A stretch of DNA of 64,000 nucleotides from positions 620,001 through 684,000 of the forward strand of contig NZ_MINI01000038.1 of the NCBI RefSeq assembly GCF_002906855.1, written 5' to 3'. Below the pieces are notes generated by a model. That model searched no databases and had not been told where the DNA came from. It worked only from the letters and a program-made list of their open reading frames with translations. This DNA comes from Pseudomonas putida (GTDB taxonomy: Bacteria > Pseudomonadota > Gammaproteobacteria > Pseudomonadales > Pseudomonadaceae). Positions within the stretch are counted from its first letter, which is position 1, and each line of letters opens with the position of its first letter. Positions 9,256 to 18,300 of this stretch are shown here, piece by piece. The translations under genes were made by a program, and so were the position numbers.

Positions 9256-9327
9256 TTAGCGGTTGGCGAAGTACATGGTCACTTCGAAGCCGATACGCAG
9301 GTCAGTGTATGCAGGTTTGGTCCACAT
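9256..9327 (-). CDS. pqqA: PQQ precursor peptide PqqA
   Basis: A 23-codon gene encoding [20 protein letters not shown] plus ANR. Glu15 and Tyr19, separated by three residues (E-V-T-M-Y), are the two side chains that become PQQ. AAGGAG lies seven bases before the ATG. It stands between pqqF upstream and pqqB downstream on the same strand. A dedicated promoter is likely in the AT-rich 169-bp space before it. Confidence 0.97.
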
Positions 9328-9496
9328 GGGCGTTCTCCTTCCGGATGGGGTTGGGGTGCTTCAGCTACTCATTGGGTGCCACCTGGAGCTGGAGGTTCCA
9401 TTGGCTGAGATAGCGTTATCTTACAAGAAAATTTTGTACTGAAAGGTTAATTATTTGATAAGCGCCCTTGCAGTAAACGTAACAATCCCCACGGGA
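9328..9496 (-). promoter_or_regulatory. AT-rich pqqA leader and promoter region
   Basis: This 169-base space between the pqqF stop and pqqA is markedly AT-rich around 9400-9470. It probably holds the pqqA promoter. Candidate -10 hexamers (for example TAAGAT on the minus strand near 9420) have no convincing -35 partner, so I do not assign exact elements. Confidence 0.35.
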
Positions 9497-11776
9497 TCAG
9501 TGCCAGGACGCATCGGGTGCGGGGCTGTTGGCCAGGCAAAGCCAGGCGCAATCGCAGCCGAGCAGGCCGCGTAGCAGGTCGTCCAGATCCGCTTGTTGTG
9601 TCATCAGAATAGACCGTTGCAGCGCAAGCAGGTCGCCGGGTTGTGTGGCCAGGTGTGTCTGCCATGCCCATTCGGCGACCTCGGCGTTGGCCATGGCAAG
9701 TTCGTCGAATTGCTCGGCCACTGCCTGGCGGGCATGGCTATCGAGGGTGACGCCCTGACCCAGAAGCTGGCGCAGGTGATCGAGGATTTCGCCCTGGCTG
9801 GCATGTGGCGACTGCACACCGAACAGCAGGCCACCGATGCCTTCGATCTGACGGAAGGTACTGAAAACGGCATAGCCAAGTTGCAGCTCGACCCGCAGTC
9901 GTTGATACACCGGGCCTTGCAGCAGCTGGGCCAGCAGACGACCACTGGCTTGCTGCCCGGCGGGTAGTGGGCAGAACAGCAGCAGGGCATTTTCACTGCC
10001 CGGGACCTCGGCATGCTGCCAGCGATGGCCGGTCCAGAGGGCGGCAGGCGTGGGCACCGTGCCTTGTCCTGGGCAGCCTTGCAGCACTGCGCCCAATGCC
10101 TGCACGGCGCTGGTGTTGAAGCCGACGGCCAGGCCCTGCCAGTGGCTGTGTTGCCAGGCGTCGTCGAGCAGCGCCTGATCGAGGGTGCAGGGCGGCGTTT
10201 CGGCGGGGCGAGTGCCGAGCACGGCGTCAGGTAGCTGATTGATTAGCGCCCTGATCGGTATCAGGGCGAGCGCCTCGGTTGCAGATGGCTGCCAGTTGGA
10301 AGGCGCCTGCATCAGCGCCAGGGCCTGGCCTGTGGCGCGTACCACGGCTGCCGGATGGCCAGCGCAACGTAGCTGCCAGTATTCGCCTGAAGCGTTGAAC
10401 TGCAGTTGCACGCAGGCCTGCTCGCAACGTACTTGCATGGGGTGAAGGGCGCGCTCAAGTACACCCTGCAGATGCTGGCGCATGGCCGATGGCACGTGCC
10501 AGCGTAGATAAAGTGCTGCGTATTGCCTGTCGGGTGGAAGCAGGTCGCTGATGCCCAGCGCACGCGGCAGCTCTGCAGTTCGAGCAGTGGGCAGTTCATC
10601 GAGCATCAACGGCTCGGCCGCAGGCAGCTGCCATTGCCCAAATGTGTGACGTGGCAGCTGCTCAAGCAGCGCTTCGAGGGCGATCAGCGCTTGTGTATCC
10701 AGCGCTGCAAATGGCTGCCCGGTGCTGTCGCGGCGGGCCAGCTCCAATGCGCTGGCGCTGCGTTCGCGACGTTGTTGCAAGCGGCCAAACGCGCTGTTGA
10801 GTTGGGCGGGGTCTGTCTGACGGATGAAGTCGAACCAGCCGTGCAGCAGCTTCAGCGCCTCATCGGTGTCGGCACCCGGGACGAGCTTCAGGTCGATGTG
10901 CCAGAGCAGTTGCCCGGCGAAGGCATACAACTTCTCGACCTTGCACCCTTTGAGCCAGCCGCGCTGTTCGAGAGCATCCAGCCAAGTGCCGGGGCGGTTG
11001 TCGCCGAGGTTGGCCAGCAGCAGTTCCAGCGCCTGCTCTGCACCTGCGGGCAGGCCCTCGTGGGCGAACAGTAGCGGCTTGTTGGCGGTCAAGGCGGGTG
11101 GCAAAGCTTGTGGCACAAGGTCGCCCGTTTCGAAGAGCCCGGCGTATTGCCTGCCGAGTTGTTCCAGTTCATCCAATGGCTGCGGGCCACAGAGACTCAG
11201 GGTGATCTGGCCGCCCTGGTAGAAGCGCTGGTGAAAGCCCTTGAGCGCTTGCTGGAAGGCAATATTGCGCAAAACGAGGGAATAGCGGTTGCCTGCATGA
11301 AAGCTGACCAGCGGATGATCGCCAGCCACCGATTGCAGTAAGGCAAATTGCTGCTGCGCCTGCGGGTTGCGTGACCAGGCGATGAATTCGGCGTGGATGA
11401 CTTCCCGCTCGCGGCGTTGCCGTTCGATGCTCAGGTCCGGTTCGGCAAGCATCTGGCACAGGCGCTCCAAGCCACCGGCCAATGCGGCGGGCGGTACTTC
11501 GAAGAAGAACTCGGTGGTGCGCTCGCGGGTGGAGGCATTGACCTGGCCACCCAGAGCCTGGACGTAGCGCATCAGGCCGTTTTCCAGAGGGAAGCGTGCG
11601 CTGCCGAGGAAGAACAAGTGTTCCAGGAAGTGGGCCAGGCCCGGCCATGCGGCTGGAGCATCATGGCTTCCCGCATGCACCCTCAAGGCGGCCGCCGAGC
11701 GCTTCAGGTGCGGTGCATGGCGCAGGGTCAGCTGCAAGCCGTTGGCGAGGGTGAGGTGGCGGGTGGTGTCAGGCAT
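9497..11776 (-). CDS. pqqF: M16-family zinc protease PqqF
   Basis: This 759-residue protein has the inverted zinc motif HXXEH of pitrilysin/insulinase proteases (His49-Phe-Leu-Glu-His53), with downstream REREVIHAEF supplying the third ligand region. PqqF, with PqqG-type partners in some species, releases the cross-linked Glu-Tyr from PqqA. The start ATG 11776 is chosen over ATG 11800 because CGGAG precedes it. Here pqqF lies ahead of pqqA on the same strand, the usual order in pseudomonads. The C-terminal half is divergent, as is usual for PqqF. Confidence 0.92.
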   Translation of the reverse strand: MPDTTRHLTLANGLQLTLRHAPHLKRSAAALRVHAGSHDAPAAWPGLAHFLEHLFFLGSARFPLENGLMRYVQALGGQVNASTRERTTEFFFEVPPAALAGGLERLCQMLAEPDLSIERQRREREVIHAEFIAWSRNPQAQQQFALLQSVAGDHPLVSFHAGNRYSLVLRNIAFQQALKGFHQRFYQGGQITLSLCGPQPLDELEQLGRQYAGLFETGDLVPQALPPALTANKPLLFAHEGLPAGAEQALELLLANLGDNRPGTWLDALEQRGWLKGCKVEKLYAFAGQLLWHIDLKLVPGADTDEALKLLHGWFDFIRQTDPAQLNSAFGRLQQRRERSASALELARRDSTGQPFAALDTQALIALEALLEQLPRHTFGQWQLPAAEPLMLDELPTARTAELPRALGISDLLPPDRQYAALYLRWHVPSAMRQHLQGVLERALHPMQVRCEQACVQLQFNASGEYWQLRCAGHPAAVVRATGQALALMQAPSNWQPSATEALALIPIRALINQLPDAVLGTRPAETPPCTLDQALLDDAWQHSHWQGLAVGFNTSAVQALGAVLQGCPGQGTVPTPAALWTGHRWQHAEVPGSENALLLFCPLPAGQQASGRLLAQLLQGPVYQRLRVELQLGYAVFSTFRQIEGIGGLLFGVQSPHASQGEILDHLRQLLGQGVTLDSHARQAVAEQFDELAMANAEVAEWAWQTHLATQPGDLLALQRSILMTQQADLDDLLRGLLGCDCAWLCLANSPAPDASWH

Positions 11777-11833
11777 GGGAACTCCGGAGCAGGTGTTCAT
11801 GCTAACCCATTTGTAAGGCAGGCCCGGCCCCTG

Positions 11834-12628
11834 TCAGCCCTGGCGCAGATGCAGTTCCTGACGCAGATCGCTCAGGTAAGGAAACGCCTCACGCCCCCGC
11901 ACCACCCGCTCATGCTCCAGCTCAGCCAGCAACTGGCACTCATCGCGCCCGGCCATGGCCAGCAAACTGCCATCGGGCCCGATGATGCTGCTCTGCCCAC
12001 AGTAGTGGATCTCGTCCTCGGCCCCGCAGTAGTTGGCATACACCAGGTAGCACTGGTTCTCTTGCGCCCGCGAGCGCACGGTCACCTGGCAGACGAAGTC
12101 GTACGGCGTCATGTTCGCCGTCGGCACCAGGATCAGTTCGGCACCTGCCAGCGCCAGGCGCCGGGCGTTCTCTGGGAACTCGATGTCGTAGCAGATCAGC
12201 ATGCCGACCTTCCAGCCATCCAGCTCGACCACCGGGAAATGGTCGGCGCCAGGGCTGAACATCGCCCGGTCCAGCTCGCCGAACAGGTGGGTCTTGCGGT
12301 AATTGCACAGGCTGCGGCCATGGGCATCGATCAACTGCACGCTGTTGTAGATCGCCCCGTCATCGGCGCGCTCCGGGTAGCCGTAGACGATGGCGATACG
12401 GTGCGCCTGGGCGATCTCCACCACTTCCATGGCCGAGGGACCATCGCCGGTTTCGGCCAGCCGTTCGACCTGCGCCAGGCCGATGTTGTAGCCGCTCAGG
12501 AACATCTCCGGGCACACCAGCAATTGTGCGCCACGCTCGGCCGCCAGCTGCGCCTGGTGGCGCAGCCGTTGCAGGTTGCCGGGCACGTCCAGCGGGTTGG
12601 GTGCGCCCTGGAACAGAGCGATGCGCAT
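11834..12628 (-). CDS. davA: 5-aminovaleramide amidase (nitrilase superfamily)
   Basis: The 264-residue protein has the nitrilase catalytic triad: Glu41 (CPEMFLSG), Lys112 (YRKTHLF) and Cys146 (MLICYDIEFPE). Next to a lysine 2-monooxygenase gene this is DavA, which hydrolyses 5-aminopentanamide to 5-aminovalerate and ammonia in lysine breakdown. AAGGAGG lies just before the ATG, and only 15 bases separate it from davB, so the two form an operon. The general family call is firm; the substrate rests on the gene pair and on known P. putida davBA. Confidence 0.9.
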   Translation of the reverse strand: MRIALFQGAPNPLDVPGNLQRLRHQAQLAAERGAQLLVCPEMFLSGYNIGLAQVERLAETGDGPSAMEVVEIAQAHRIAIVYGYPERADDGAIYNSVQLIDAHGRSLCNYRKTHLFGELDRAMFSPGADHFPVVELDGWKVGMLICYDIEFPENARRLALAGAELILVPTANMTPYDFVCQVTVRSRAQENQCYLVYANYCGAEDEIHYCGQSSIIGPDGSLLAMAGRDECQLLAELEHERVVRGREAFPYLSDLRQELHLRQG

Positions 12629-12643
12629 GCTGCCTCCTTGGTT

Positions 12644-14326
12644 TCAGTCATCCAGGGCGATGGGCCCGATCTCGTCGAACACATCGCCCGGGCCTGGGTT
12701 GTCCGGGTGGGTGTGGCCACCGAAGTGGTTCATGATACCCCACACCGCATTCAGCGACGTCTGCACCGCACCTTCGACCCAGGCCGGGGTCCACGACACA
12801 TCGTCACCGGCAATGAACATGCCACGCTGCTCGGCGGGCATGTCCTGCTGCATGAAGTGCGCATACATGCGCTGGTTGTAGCGGTAGTGGCCCGGCAGTG
12901 CGCCCTTGAAGGCGCCGAGGAAGTGCGGGTCGGCCTCCCAGGAAATGGTGATCGGGTCGCCGATGATATGCCCGGCGATATCGGTCTTGGGGTAGATCTT
13001 CTTCAGTGCATCCAGAGCCAGCTGCACGCGCTTTTCCACGGGATGAGGCAGCATCTTCAGGGCGTCGCTCATCCAGGCGTAGGACAGGCAGATCACCCCC
13101 GGTTTGTCGTCACCGTTGTCGAACAGGTAGGTCCCGCGGGTGAGGCGATCGGTGAGGGTCATGCTCATCAGGTCGCGGCCGGTCTGCGGGTCCTTGTCCT
13201 TCCAGAACGGCCGGTCGACCATGACGAAGGTCTTTGACGACTGCATGTAGCGGGTGCGATCCAGGGCCATCCACATCTTCTGCGAGAACAGCGACTCTTC
13301 GCAGTCGATCTGGGTGGTCAGCAGCCAGCTCTGGCAGGTGGCGAGTACCGCACCATAATGACGGGTATCGCCCCAGTTGTCGGTGACCGCCAGGCGTCCG
13401 TCGGCCGCGCGGGCGATGCGCTTGACCCCGGTGCGTGGTGCACCGCCATGCAGCGAGCTGAGACTGGTGCCTTCCGGCCAGTGGGCGCAACGCTCCGGCA
13501 CATGGCGCCAGATACCTTGGGGCACCTGCTCCACGCCGCCGACGATCAGGTGCTGATGGTCGTCGCAGTTGGTCATCACCACGCGGAAGATTTCCAGCAT
13601 CGAGTTGGGGAAGTCCGAATCCCAGCCACCGGTGCCAAAACCGACCTGGCCGAACACTTCGCGGTGCTGGAAGCTCAGCTGAGCGAACGAGCGCGAGGTG
13701 GCGACGAAGTCGTAGAAGGTGCGGTCGTCCCACAGCGGTACCAGCTTGTTCCACAACTCTTTCAGCCGAGGCACGTCACGGTCACGGATCGCCTGCTGGA
13801 TGTCGGCGAACCTGGCGCCGCTTTCCAGCGCATCCGCCCAGGCGTCGGCCACTTCATGGAACAGTTTCGGCAGGTCACTGGCCTTTTCGGCGTAGTAGGT
13901 CTGGCCTTCGAGGTCGATCACCGTGCTGCCCGATGCGGACGTCAGGGGGTTGGGGAAGGGCTTGGTTTCCAGGCCCAGCTTGTCGACGTAGTGGTAGAAA
14001 GCGGTTGAGGACACCGGAAAGCGCATGCCGCCGAGCTCGGCGATGATGCCGTCAGTGCCGTTGAAGGCCTGCGAACGCAGCCGCCCGCCGAGTTTCGAGG
14101 CCTCGTACACTACGGGCTTGAGGCCCAGCTTCATCAATTCATAGGCCGCGACCAGGCCGGCGATGCCGGCGCCAACGATGGCTACTTCCTCACCATGGTG
14201 CTCGGCTGGAATACTGCCCAGGCCGGCCGGGTGTTCCAGCCAATCGTCGAAGGCGAAGGGGAAGTCCGGGCCGAAGATGGTGATGGGCTGTTTGCCGTCG
14301 GCGGGGTGGCGGTTATTCTTGTTCAT
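12644..14326 (-). CDS. davB: L-lysine 2-monooxygenase (FAD amine-oxidase family)
   Basis: This 560-residue flavoprotein has the FAD dinucleotide-binding motif VAIVGAGIAGLVAAYE (GAGIAG at 52-57), followed by GGRLRS and the C-terminal FAD-contacting FIAGDDVSWTPAWVEGA. It belongs to the tryptophan 2-monooxygenase/L-amino acid oxidase group. With davA behind it, it is DavB, which turns L-lysine into 5-aminopentanamide, CO2 and water. Codons 2-5 (AAC AAG AAT AAC) form an overlapping pair of AANAANAA motifs, the Hfq/Crc recognition sequence, so catabolite repression of translation is likely. An Lrp/AsnC gene lies upstream on the same strand. Confidence 0.9.
   Translation of the reverse strand: MNKNNRHPADGKQPITIFGPDFPFAFDDWLEHPAGLGSIPAEHHGEEVAIVGAGIAGLVAAYELMKLGLKPVVYEASKLGGRLRSQAFNGTDGIIAELGGMRFPVSSTAFYHYVDKLGLETKPFPNPLTSASGSTVIDLEGQTYYAEKASDLPKLFHEVADAWADALESGARFADIQQAIRDRDVPRLKELWNKLVPLWDDRTFYDFVATSRSFAQLSFQHREVFGQVGFGTGGWDSDFPNSMLEIFRVVMTNCDDHQHLIVGGVEQVPQGIWRHVPERCAHWPEGTSLSSLHGGAPRTGVKRIARAADGRLAVTDNWGDTRHYGAVLATCQSWLLTTQIDCEESLFSQKMWMALDRTRYMQSSKTFVMVDRPFWKDKDPQTGRDLMSMTLTDRLTRGTYLFDNGDDKPGVICLSYAWMSDALKMLPHPVEKRVQLALDALKKIYPKTDIAGHIIGDPITISWEADPHFLGAFKGALPGHYRYNQRMYAHFMQQDMPAEQRGMFIAGDDVSWTPAWVEGAVQTSLNAVWGIMNHFGGHTHPDNPGPGDVFDEIGPIALDD
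14313..14326 (-). promoter_or_regulatory. Crc/Hfq (CA) motifs at the davB start
   Basis: The davB mRNA begins ATGAACAAGAATAAC. It contains two overlapping matches to AANAANAA (AACAAGAA and AAGAATAA) directly after the start codon, a position where Crc/Hfq blocks translation in Pseudomonas. The match is seen; regulation is inferred. Confidence 0.5.
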
Positions 14327-14416
14327 GAAGTGACCTTGCCAGAGCGGCTGCGCGAGGGGCGGAGCCTGAGTATAGGAGATGGCTGGGGGTCATTTTATGA
14401 AGCGGGGTGTTCGTAA

Positions 14417-14656
14417 TTAAGATGCAGAATGATGGCGGAATGTAGTTTTTATCGTCGCTATGACCAGAGCTACATCAGTTTTAACGATCAGCTGATTGCC
14501 GCCCCGTTTGCCCTTGTGCCTGAGGGGATCAGAAAATCGGATTTTTCTAAGCCCTCCGGTTCCTCTGATGACATCGCCTGCATCTGGGCAGCTTGGTAAG
14601 TGGAGCCCGTCGATGGGCTTCAGCTTATACACGTCGGCGCGCTGAGAGAGCGTCAT
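14417..14656 (-). pseudogene. Decayed RelE/HigB2-type toxin fragment
   Basis: A minus-strand reading frame contains PDAGDVIRGTGGLRKIRFSD followed by HKGKRGGNQLI. This closely follows the core of HigB-2-like RelE toxins, in which a proline, GDVI-GTGGLRK-R and GKRGG-R-IYY are conserved. The expected N-terminal third, the IYY strand and the catalytic C-terminus are missing, and the remaining ends do not resemble the family. No antitoxin gene is visible. It lies alone in the 400-base gap between davB and the Lrp gene. I read it as a remnant of a lost toxin-antitoxin pair. The homology is judged by eye. Confidence 0.5.
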
Positions 14657-14725
14657 TGAATTGCAGCTTGTAACGCCTGTAGGAAGTGTCGGGATTACCC
14701 GGTAAGACTTTGGCAGTCCGACGGA

Positions 14726-15187
14726 TCAGACAGGCTGCCCGCGATCGACCTTGCTGCTGAGAATGATCGACGTGGTGGTCTTTTCCACTCCCTCGACACT
14801 GCCAATCTGGTCCAGCAGCTGGTCGAGTTGCTCCGGCGAATCGCTGCGTAGCCAGGCCACGTAATCGAACTCGCCACTTACCGCGCACAACTGCTGTACC
14901 TGCCCCATGGCGCTCAGGCGACGCACTACTTCCTTGCCGGAGCGTGGCTGCACCTTGATCCCGACATAGGCCTGCAGCCCACCGCCAATCAGGCGCTGGC
15001 CAAGGCGCACGCCGTAGCCGGTGATGACCTTGTTCTTTTCCAGCCGTTCCAGGCGCGAGTTGACAGTGGTGCGAGCGATGCCGAGCTGGCGGGCGAGGGT
15101 GGCGACGCTTTCGCGGGCGTTGATCTGCAGCAGGGCGATCAGCTGGCGGTCGATTTCGTCGAGGGCGATGGGGCGGGAGTCCGACAT
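14726..15187 (-). CDS. Lrp/AsnC-family transcriptional regulator
   Basis: This 153-residue protein has an N-terminal helix-turn-helix (about residues 10-60, with LARQLGIARTTVNSRLERLE) and a C-terminal RAM (ligand-binding) domain. The size and layout are standard for Lrp/AsnC. It lies upstream of davBA on the same strand, separated by 400 bases that hold a toxin remnant. A role in sensing lysine or another amino acid and controlling davBA is plausible but not shown. ATG 15187 is the only suitable start. Confidence 0.92.
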   Translation of the reverse strand: MSDSRPIALDEIDRQLIALLQINARESVATLARQLGIARTTVNSRLERLEKNKVITGYGVRLGQRLIGGGLQAYVGIKVQPRSGKEVVRRLSAMGQVQQLCAVSGEFDYVAWLRSDSPEQLDQLLDQIGSVEGVEKTTTSIILSSKVDRGQPV

Positions 15188-15268
15188 GGTGAGTCTCTAC
15201 GGAGGGTTCGTAAGCCTAGCCAGCCGCAGATAAGCAGGGCAAGCCCCAAATTGTCATCCTTCGCGCAC

Positions 15269-15296
15269 AAAAAAGCCGCGCATCGGCGCGGCTTTC
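15269..15296 (-). terminator. Intrinsic terminator downstream of tRNA-Ile2
   Basis: GCCGCGC (15275-15281) and GCGCGGC (15286-15292) form a 7-bp stem with loop ATCG. On the minus strand it is followed by six T residues (15274-15269), directly after the tRNA gene. Confidence 0.88.
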
Positions 15297-15304
15297 GTCA
15301 TAGC

Positions 15305-15381
15305 TGGTGGGCCCACACGGACTCGAACCGTGGACCAAAGGATTATGAGTCCTCTGCTCTAACCAACTGAGCTATAGGCCC
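15305..15381 (-). tRNA. tRNA-Ile2 with CAT anticodon (lysidine type); tRNA-Met the alternative
   Basis: A 77-nt cloverleaf with encoded CCA end. The acceptor stem starts GGGCCTA, the D-arm is AGCTCAGTTGGTTAGAGC, the anticodon loop is CTCATAA, and the T-arm contains GGTTCGAGTCC. A CAT anticodon fits either elongator Met or the minor isoleucine tRNA read as lysidine-AU. The GACTCATAATC arm and TTGGTC variable region resemble ileX/ileY, and E. coli ileX is also next to rpoD, so I favour Ile2. Confidence 0.8.
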
Positions 15382-15397
15382 TCAGTAAGTGCCCGGA

Positions 15398-18300
15398 TTA
15401 TAACGAGGGTTTTGAAAGCGTGCCATCCGAAAGATCGGACAGTGCTATACGAAGAAACGTCGCTGCGAACTCATCCGGCGGCAATGGCAGGCTGACGATG
15501 TAGCCCTGGATCTGCTCGCAGCCCTCGGCAGCAAGGAAGCGTTGCTGCGCCTGGTTCTCTACACCCTCGGCAATGATCGTCAATTGCATGCTGCGCCCCA
15601 GTGCAATGATGGCGCGGGCGATGGCGGCGTCGTGCGGGTCATCCGGCAGGCCGCGGATGAACGATTTGTCGATCTTGAGGATGTCCAGCGGCAGGCGCTT
15701 GAGGTAGCTCAGCGACGAGTAGCCGGTGCCGAAGTCGTCGATCGCCAGCTGCACGCCCAGCTTCTTGAGCTGGTGCAATATGGCCAAGGCCTCCTCGGCC
15801 TGGCTCATGATGAAGTTTTCGGTGATTTCCAGCTGCAGGTCGCCCGCTTTCAGTTGGTAGACTTTCAACAAATGCTCGATGCGTTTGGCGAGGTTGGGGT
15901 GACGCAGCTGCGCGCCCGCCAGGTTGATCGACAGTGGCCCAAAGGCCTGGTAAGTCTTCTTCCAGCGGTGCATCTGCTGGCATGCCTGCTCCAGCACCCA
16001 GTCGCCCAGCTGGAGAATGGTGCCGTTCTCTTCGGCCAAGTGAATGAAATGCTCGGGCGGTACCTCGCCGAATGTCGGGTGGCTCCAGCGAATCAGCGCT
16101 TCGGCCCCGACTAGGGTCTGGGTCTTGAGGCTCAGCTTGGGCTGGAAGCTCAGGCTCATCTCGTTACGCTCGATGGCGCGGCGCAGCTCGTGCTCCATGG
16201 CGATGCGTTCGCTGGCCTGCACGGTCAGGTCACGGGTGTAGGCTTCCACGCGGTTGCGGCCTTTGGCCTTGGAGCGGTACATGGCAGCATCGGCGTTGCG
16301 GATCAGCGTGGCGACGTCGGTGCCATCCTGCGGGTAGAGGCTGATGCCGATGCTGGCGCTGGTGAAGAACTCGTGCTCGCCGGCCTGGAACGGGGCGACG
16401 AAGCAGGCCAACAGCTTGTTGGCGATGGCATGGGCATCGCTGGGTTTGTGCAGGCCGGGCAGCAGGATGATGAACTCGTCGCCACCCAGACGGGCCACGG
16501 TGTCGACGTCGCGCACCTGTTCCTTGAGGCGTTGGGCGATGCCTTTGAGCAGCAGGTCGCCGACCGGGTGACCGAGGCTGTCGTTGATGTGTTTGAAACG
16601 GTCCAGGTCGAGGAACAGCACCGCGCCCTGGCGATTGGAGACCTGCGAGCAGGTCAGCACGGCCTGCAGCCGGTTTTCGAATAGGGCGCGGTTGGGCAGG
16701 CCGGTCAGTGGGTCGTGGTGGGCCTGGTAATCGAGTTTGGCCTGGGCATGCTTGAGACTGGAAATGTCGGCGAACACGGCGACGAAATGGGTGACGTCGC
16801 GCTCGCTGTTGCGTACGGCGCTGATGGTCAGCCAGCCGGGATACAGCTCGCCATTCTTGCGTTTGTTGTAGATCTCGCCCTGCCAGTGACCTTCAGCAGT
16901 GAGCTGGTGCCACATGGCAGCGTAGAAAGCGCTGTCATGCTGACCAGAGGCGAGCAGGCGCGGGGTCTGGCCGAGTGCTTCGATCTCGCTGTAGCCGGTG
17001 ATCTCGCTGAAGGCACGGTTGACTGCGCTGATGCGTTGGTCGGTATCGGTGATCAACACGCCTTCAGCGGTATTTTCGAACACGGTGGCAGCCAGTTGCA
17101 GCTTTTCCTGCATCAGGTGGCGTTCGGTGATGTCGCGGGCGATGGTCAGCATGCAGTCGACACCACCGATCGGCAGTGGCCGAGCCGACAGCTCGCAGAG
17201 GCGAATCTGCCCGTCGCTGCGGCGCAGGTGGCAACTGAAGTCTCGCACGAAGCCATCGCGGCCAAGCTGGTCGATCAGGCGCTTGCGTTCGTTGAGGTCT
17301 ACCCAGATCCCCAGGTCGAACGAGGTCTGGTCGATAGGCGGGTTGAATTCGTAACCGGTCAGGCGGCAGAAACCCTCGTTGACCTCCAACAGCAGGCCAT
17401 CGCTCTGACGCGACAGCAGTAGGCCATCAGGTGATGCGTGGAATGCCTTGGCAAACTTTTCCTCGGAAGTCTGCAACTGTTGCTGGGTTTCCTTGAGCTG
17501 GTTGATGTCGCGAACGGCCACGACCAGCGCCAGGGTGCCGTCAAGCTCGAAGGTTTCGGCTGAGGTCAGGCCGGTGAACAACTGGCCGTTGCTGCGGCGG
17601 AAGGTCATTTCGATGTTGCGGATGCCGCCTTGGTGCAGGCGTTCGAGCAGCCTCGGGCCCATTCCTTCGATGCCCCACAAGTTGAGCTCGGTGGCGGTGC
17701 GGCCGATTACTTCGCCCTGTGTCAGGCCAATCTGCTCTTCGAACGCTTCATTGACCTCGAGCAGCACGCCATCGCTGTGCCGTGCGATCAGCAGAATGTC
17801 CGGGCACTGCTCGAACACCGAGGCGAACTTCTGTTCCGACAGGCGCAGGGCGACTTCGGTGCGTTTGGTCTCGCTGATGTCGATCATCAGGCCGCGCATC
17901 ACGGGCCGGTGGCCGTGTTCGATCATGCTGACGATATTGCGTACCCAAAGCGGTTGGCCGTCGGCGCGCATCACGCGGTAATCGAGGCTGTGGTCACGCC
18001 CGGCAGCGGTTTCACTCTCGCAGAAGGCCTGGGCCCAGAGTGCGTCTTCGGGGTGCAGGATGCTGCGCCAGAAGCCGGGCTTGAGCCAGTCGTGCAGGGG
18101 GTAACCCAGCAAGTCTTCGGCATGGGGCGAGACATAGCTGTAGGTGAAGTCGTTGGCGTCGGCTTCCCAGGCGATTGCCGACAGGCTCTCGATCAGGCCG
18201 CGATAGTGGTATTCGCTGCTGCGCAGCTCCTGCTCCAGGGCGATGCGCCGGGAGATTTCCGAACTGAGCCGGCGATTGATGCGGATGACCACGGCGAGAA

